Shown piece after piece: positions 5,640 to 6,471 of a stretch of DNA of 6,471 bases. The stretch is taken from positions 667 to 7,137 of the forward strand of contig DNFZ01000026.1 of the NCBI GenBank assembly GCA_003486785.1, written 5' to 3'. Below the pieces are notes generated by a model. It did not search any database, was not told the origin of the DNA, and saw nothing but the letters and a program-made list of their open reading frames with translations. A program made the translations under genes and the position numbers. Numbering within the stretch: position 1 is the stretch's first letter; every line of letters begins with the position of its first letter. The DNA comes from Clostridiales bacterium (GTDB lineage Bacteria; Bacillota; Clostridia; Christensenellales; CAG-138).

Positions 5640-5745
5640 AAAATATCCTTATCAAGATCTACGAGAATGCGATTAATCTGCTCATCAGTCAATTCATTCT
5701 GAGCATAATCAACTTTTTTCGGCTTTGCATTGAAACCTTGCGGCT
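4785..5745. other. Low-GC segment crossing dnaD 3' end and most of the loader gene
   Basis: My hand count gives 368 G+C in 900 bases for 4801-5700 (about 41 %). The 60-base blocks at 5761-5820 and 6001-6060 give 63 % and 60 %. The change is abrupt: 45 % in 5701-5760, 63 % in the next block, and 53 % in 4741-4800 with the GC-rich part at its rsmI end. Both edges fall inside reading frames that remain intact. No inverted repeats, integrase or transposase mark the edges. Confidence 0.75.
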
Positions 5746-6471
5746 TTGACTCCATGCGTGCGCGCGCGGCTTCGATGGAGGTGATGCCCGCGTCGTGCCA
5801 GTCGTTCCAAAGCTTCTTCATCATGCCGAAGGGTTCGTTTGCGCCCTTGCACTGCTCCGCGCCGAAGAGCAGCAGCTCGCGCGGCATGGCATAGTCCCTC
5901 AGATACATGCTAATCTGCGCGCGCTGGGTGCGCGTGGCCGGCTCGAGCTTGCCAGCGCGCTCGAAGACGAGGCGCGCAAACGCCTGCTCTTCTGCGGTCT
6001 TTGCGTCCGCGCGTTCCATCTCCGGCTGGCTCGTCTGGCCTTCTTTCAGGAGGTTTTCGAGCAGCTCGTCGAGATAGACAAAGTTCGGCGTGCCGCTCAC
6101 GGTGAGCTTGGGGAGCGCGGATATGATCGCCTCCGGTGTGAATCCCCACTCCGTAACCCACTTGTCGTAAAATGCGGTTTCGGCCTTGGTAGGCTTGCGC
6201 TGCTTGTTCCATTGCCGGAGAATCTCGCTTGCGCCGTGCTTTTTGAGCTCATATTTTGCAAGGTGTGCGCGCGCGGCGTCCCGCGTCCAAACGCCCGCCT
6301 CGGACCAGGAACGCGCCACCGCGTCGATATAGTTCACCGACACGCGCCGCCCTTTCTGATCCATACAGTGGGAGACGAGCTCCAATACGGCCTCTTCGTC
6401 CAGCCCGTAGACCTCGATCCAGTCGTATACGTGCTTGAGCTCGCGAAAATCAAACTGGCGCGGGGCGATCA
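5636..6471 (-). CDS. DnaD-domain replication initiation protein, N-terminus cut by window
   Basis: The frame is open to the window end, so 277 C-terminal residues are visible and the true start lies beyond. DnaD/DnaB-type proteins remodel DNA at the origin and recruit the helicase loader. The DnaB_2 (DnaD C-terminal) pattern of an amphipathic repeat ending in YxxxIxxxW appears as VYDWIEVYGLDEEAV (14-28) to SVNYIDAVARSW (44-55); again as FYDKWVTEWGFTPEAI (100-115) to FVYLDELLENL (130-140); and in weaker form as MYLRDYAMPRELL (188-200) to GMMKKLWNDW (215-224). The tail (240-277) is lysine-rich and then acidic (TDEQINRILVDLDKDIL). It overlaps the loader gene by 4 nt (ATGA). The TTG at 6385 is not the start, because conserved DnaB_2 sequence continues upstream of it. 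The tail lies in the low-GC segment. Confidence 0.88.
   Translation of the reverse strand, partial: IAPRQFDFRELKHVYDWIEVYGLDEEAVLELVSHCMDQKGRRVSVNYIDAVARSWSEAGVWTRDAARAHLAKYELKKHGASEILRQWNKQRKPTKAETAFYDKWVTEWGFTPEAIISALPKLTVSGTPNFVYLDELLENLLKEGQTSQPEMERADAKTAEEQAFARLVFERAGKLEPATRTQRAQISMYLRDYAMPRELLLFGAEQCKGANEPFGMMKKLWNDWHDAGITSIEAARARMESKPQGFNAKPKKVDYAQNELTDEQINRILVDLDKDIL

Noticed and set aside
6385..6471. TTG at 6385 as the start of the DnaD-like gene
   Set aside because: The frame stays open to the window end and encodes conserved DnaB_2 sequence (FDFRELKHVYDWIEVYGL), so the gene is merely cut off.

Overview
The window reads as ordinary chromosome of a Bacillota (Firmicutes) bacterium, most likely a class Clostridia lineage with GC near 60 %. 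The evidence is the DnaD-type initiation protein next to a DnaC/DnaI-type helicase loader, a DUF2975 + YozG-like regulator pair, and strong purine-rich ribosome binding sites. Genus cannot be named from this sequence.

Layout. Five genes run on the plus strand. They are the C-terminal two thirds of prfB (peptide chain release factor 2, cut by the window start), an orphan glutamate-5-kinase-like amino acid kinase, and a compact three-gene membrane module (DUF2975 membrane protein, 78-residue Cro/C1-type regulator, 12-TM-like DUF4173 protein). Three genes run on the minus strand as a chain with 4-nt stop/start overlaps: a DnaD-domain protein (cut by the window end), a zinc-cysteine AAA+ helicase loader, and rsmI (16S rRNA 2'-O-methyltransferase). 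The two groups converge at about 3804-3900, where a strong hairpin pair with a T-run can end both.

Non-coding structure. The 143-nt gap between prfB and the kinase holds three degenerate tandem copies (about 46-49 nt apart) of a hairpin element built on CTTCTTTTCT / AGAAAAGAAG. A fourth copy sits at the convergent junction. The 135-nt gap before the membrane module holds a GU-containing hairpin with a following U-rich run (likely kinase terminator). A TTGACA-N17-TAGACT promoter candidate overlaps it.

Most notable points. A segment of about 960 bp (roughly 4785-5745) has only about 41 % GC against about 60 % around it, and its edges fall inside dnaD and dnaC rather than between genes, as expected for a recombination patch. 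The DnaD-type protein shows three diverged DnaD/DnaB_2-like modules in tandem. I see no clear evidence of a new defence or mobile system; the DUF2975-regulator-DUF4173 operon and the orphan kinase are the least understood functions here.
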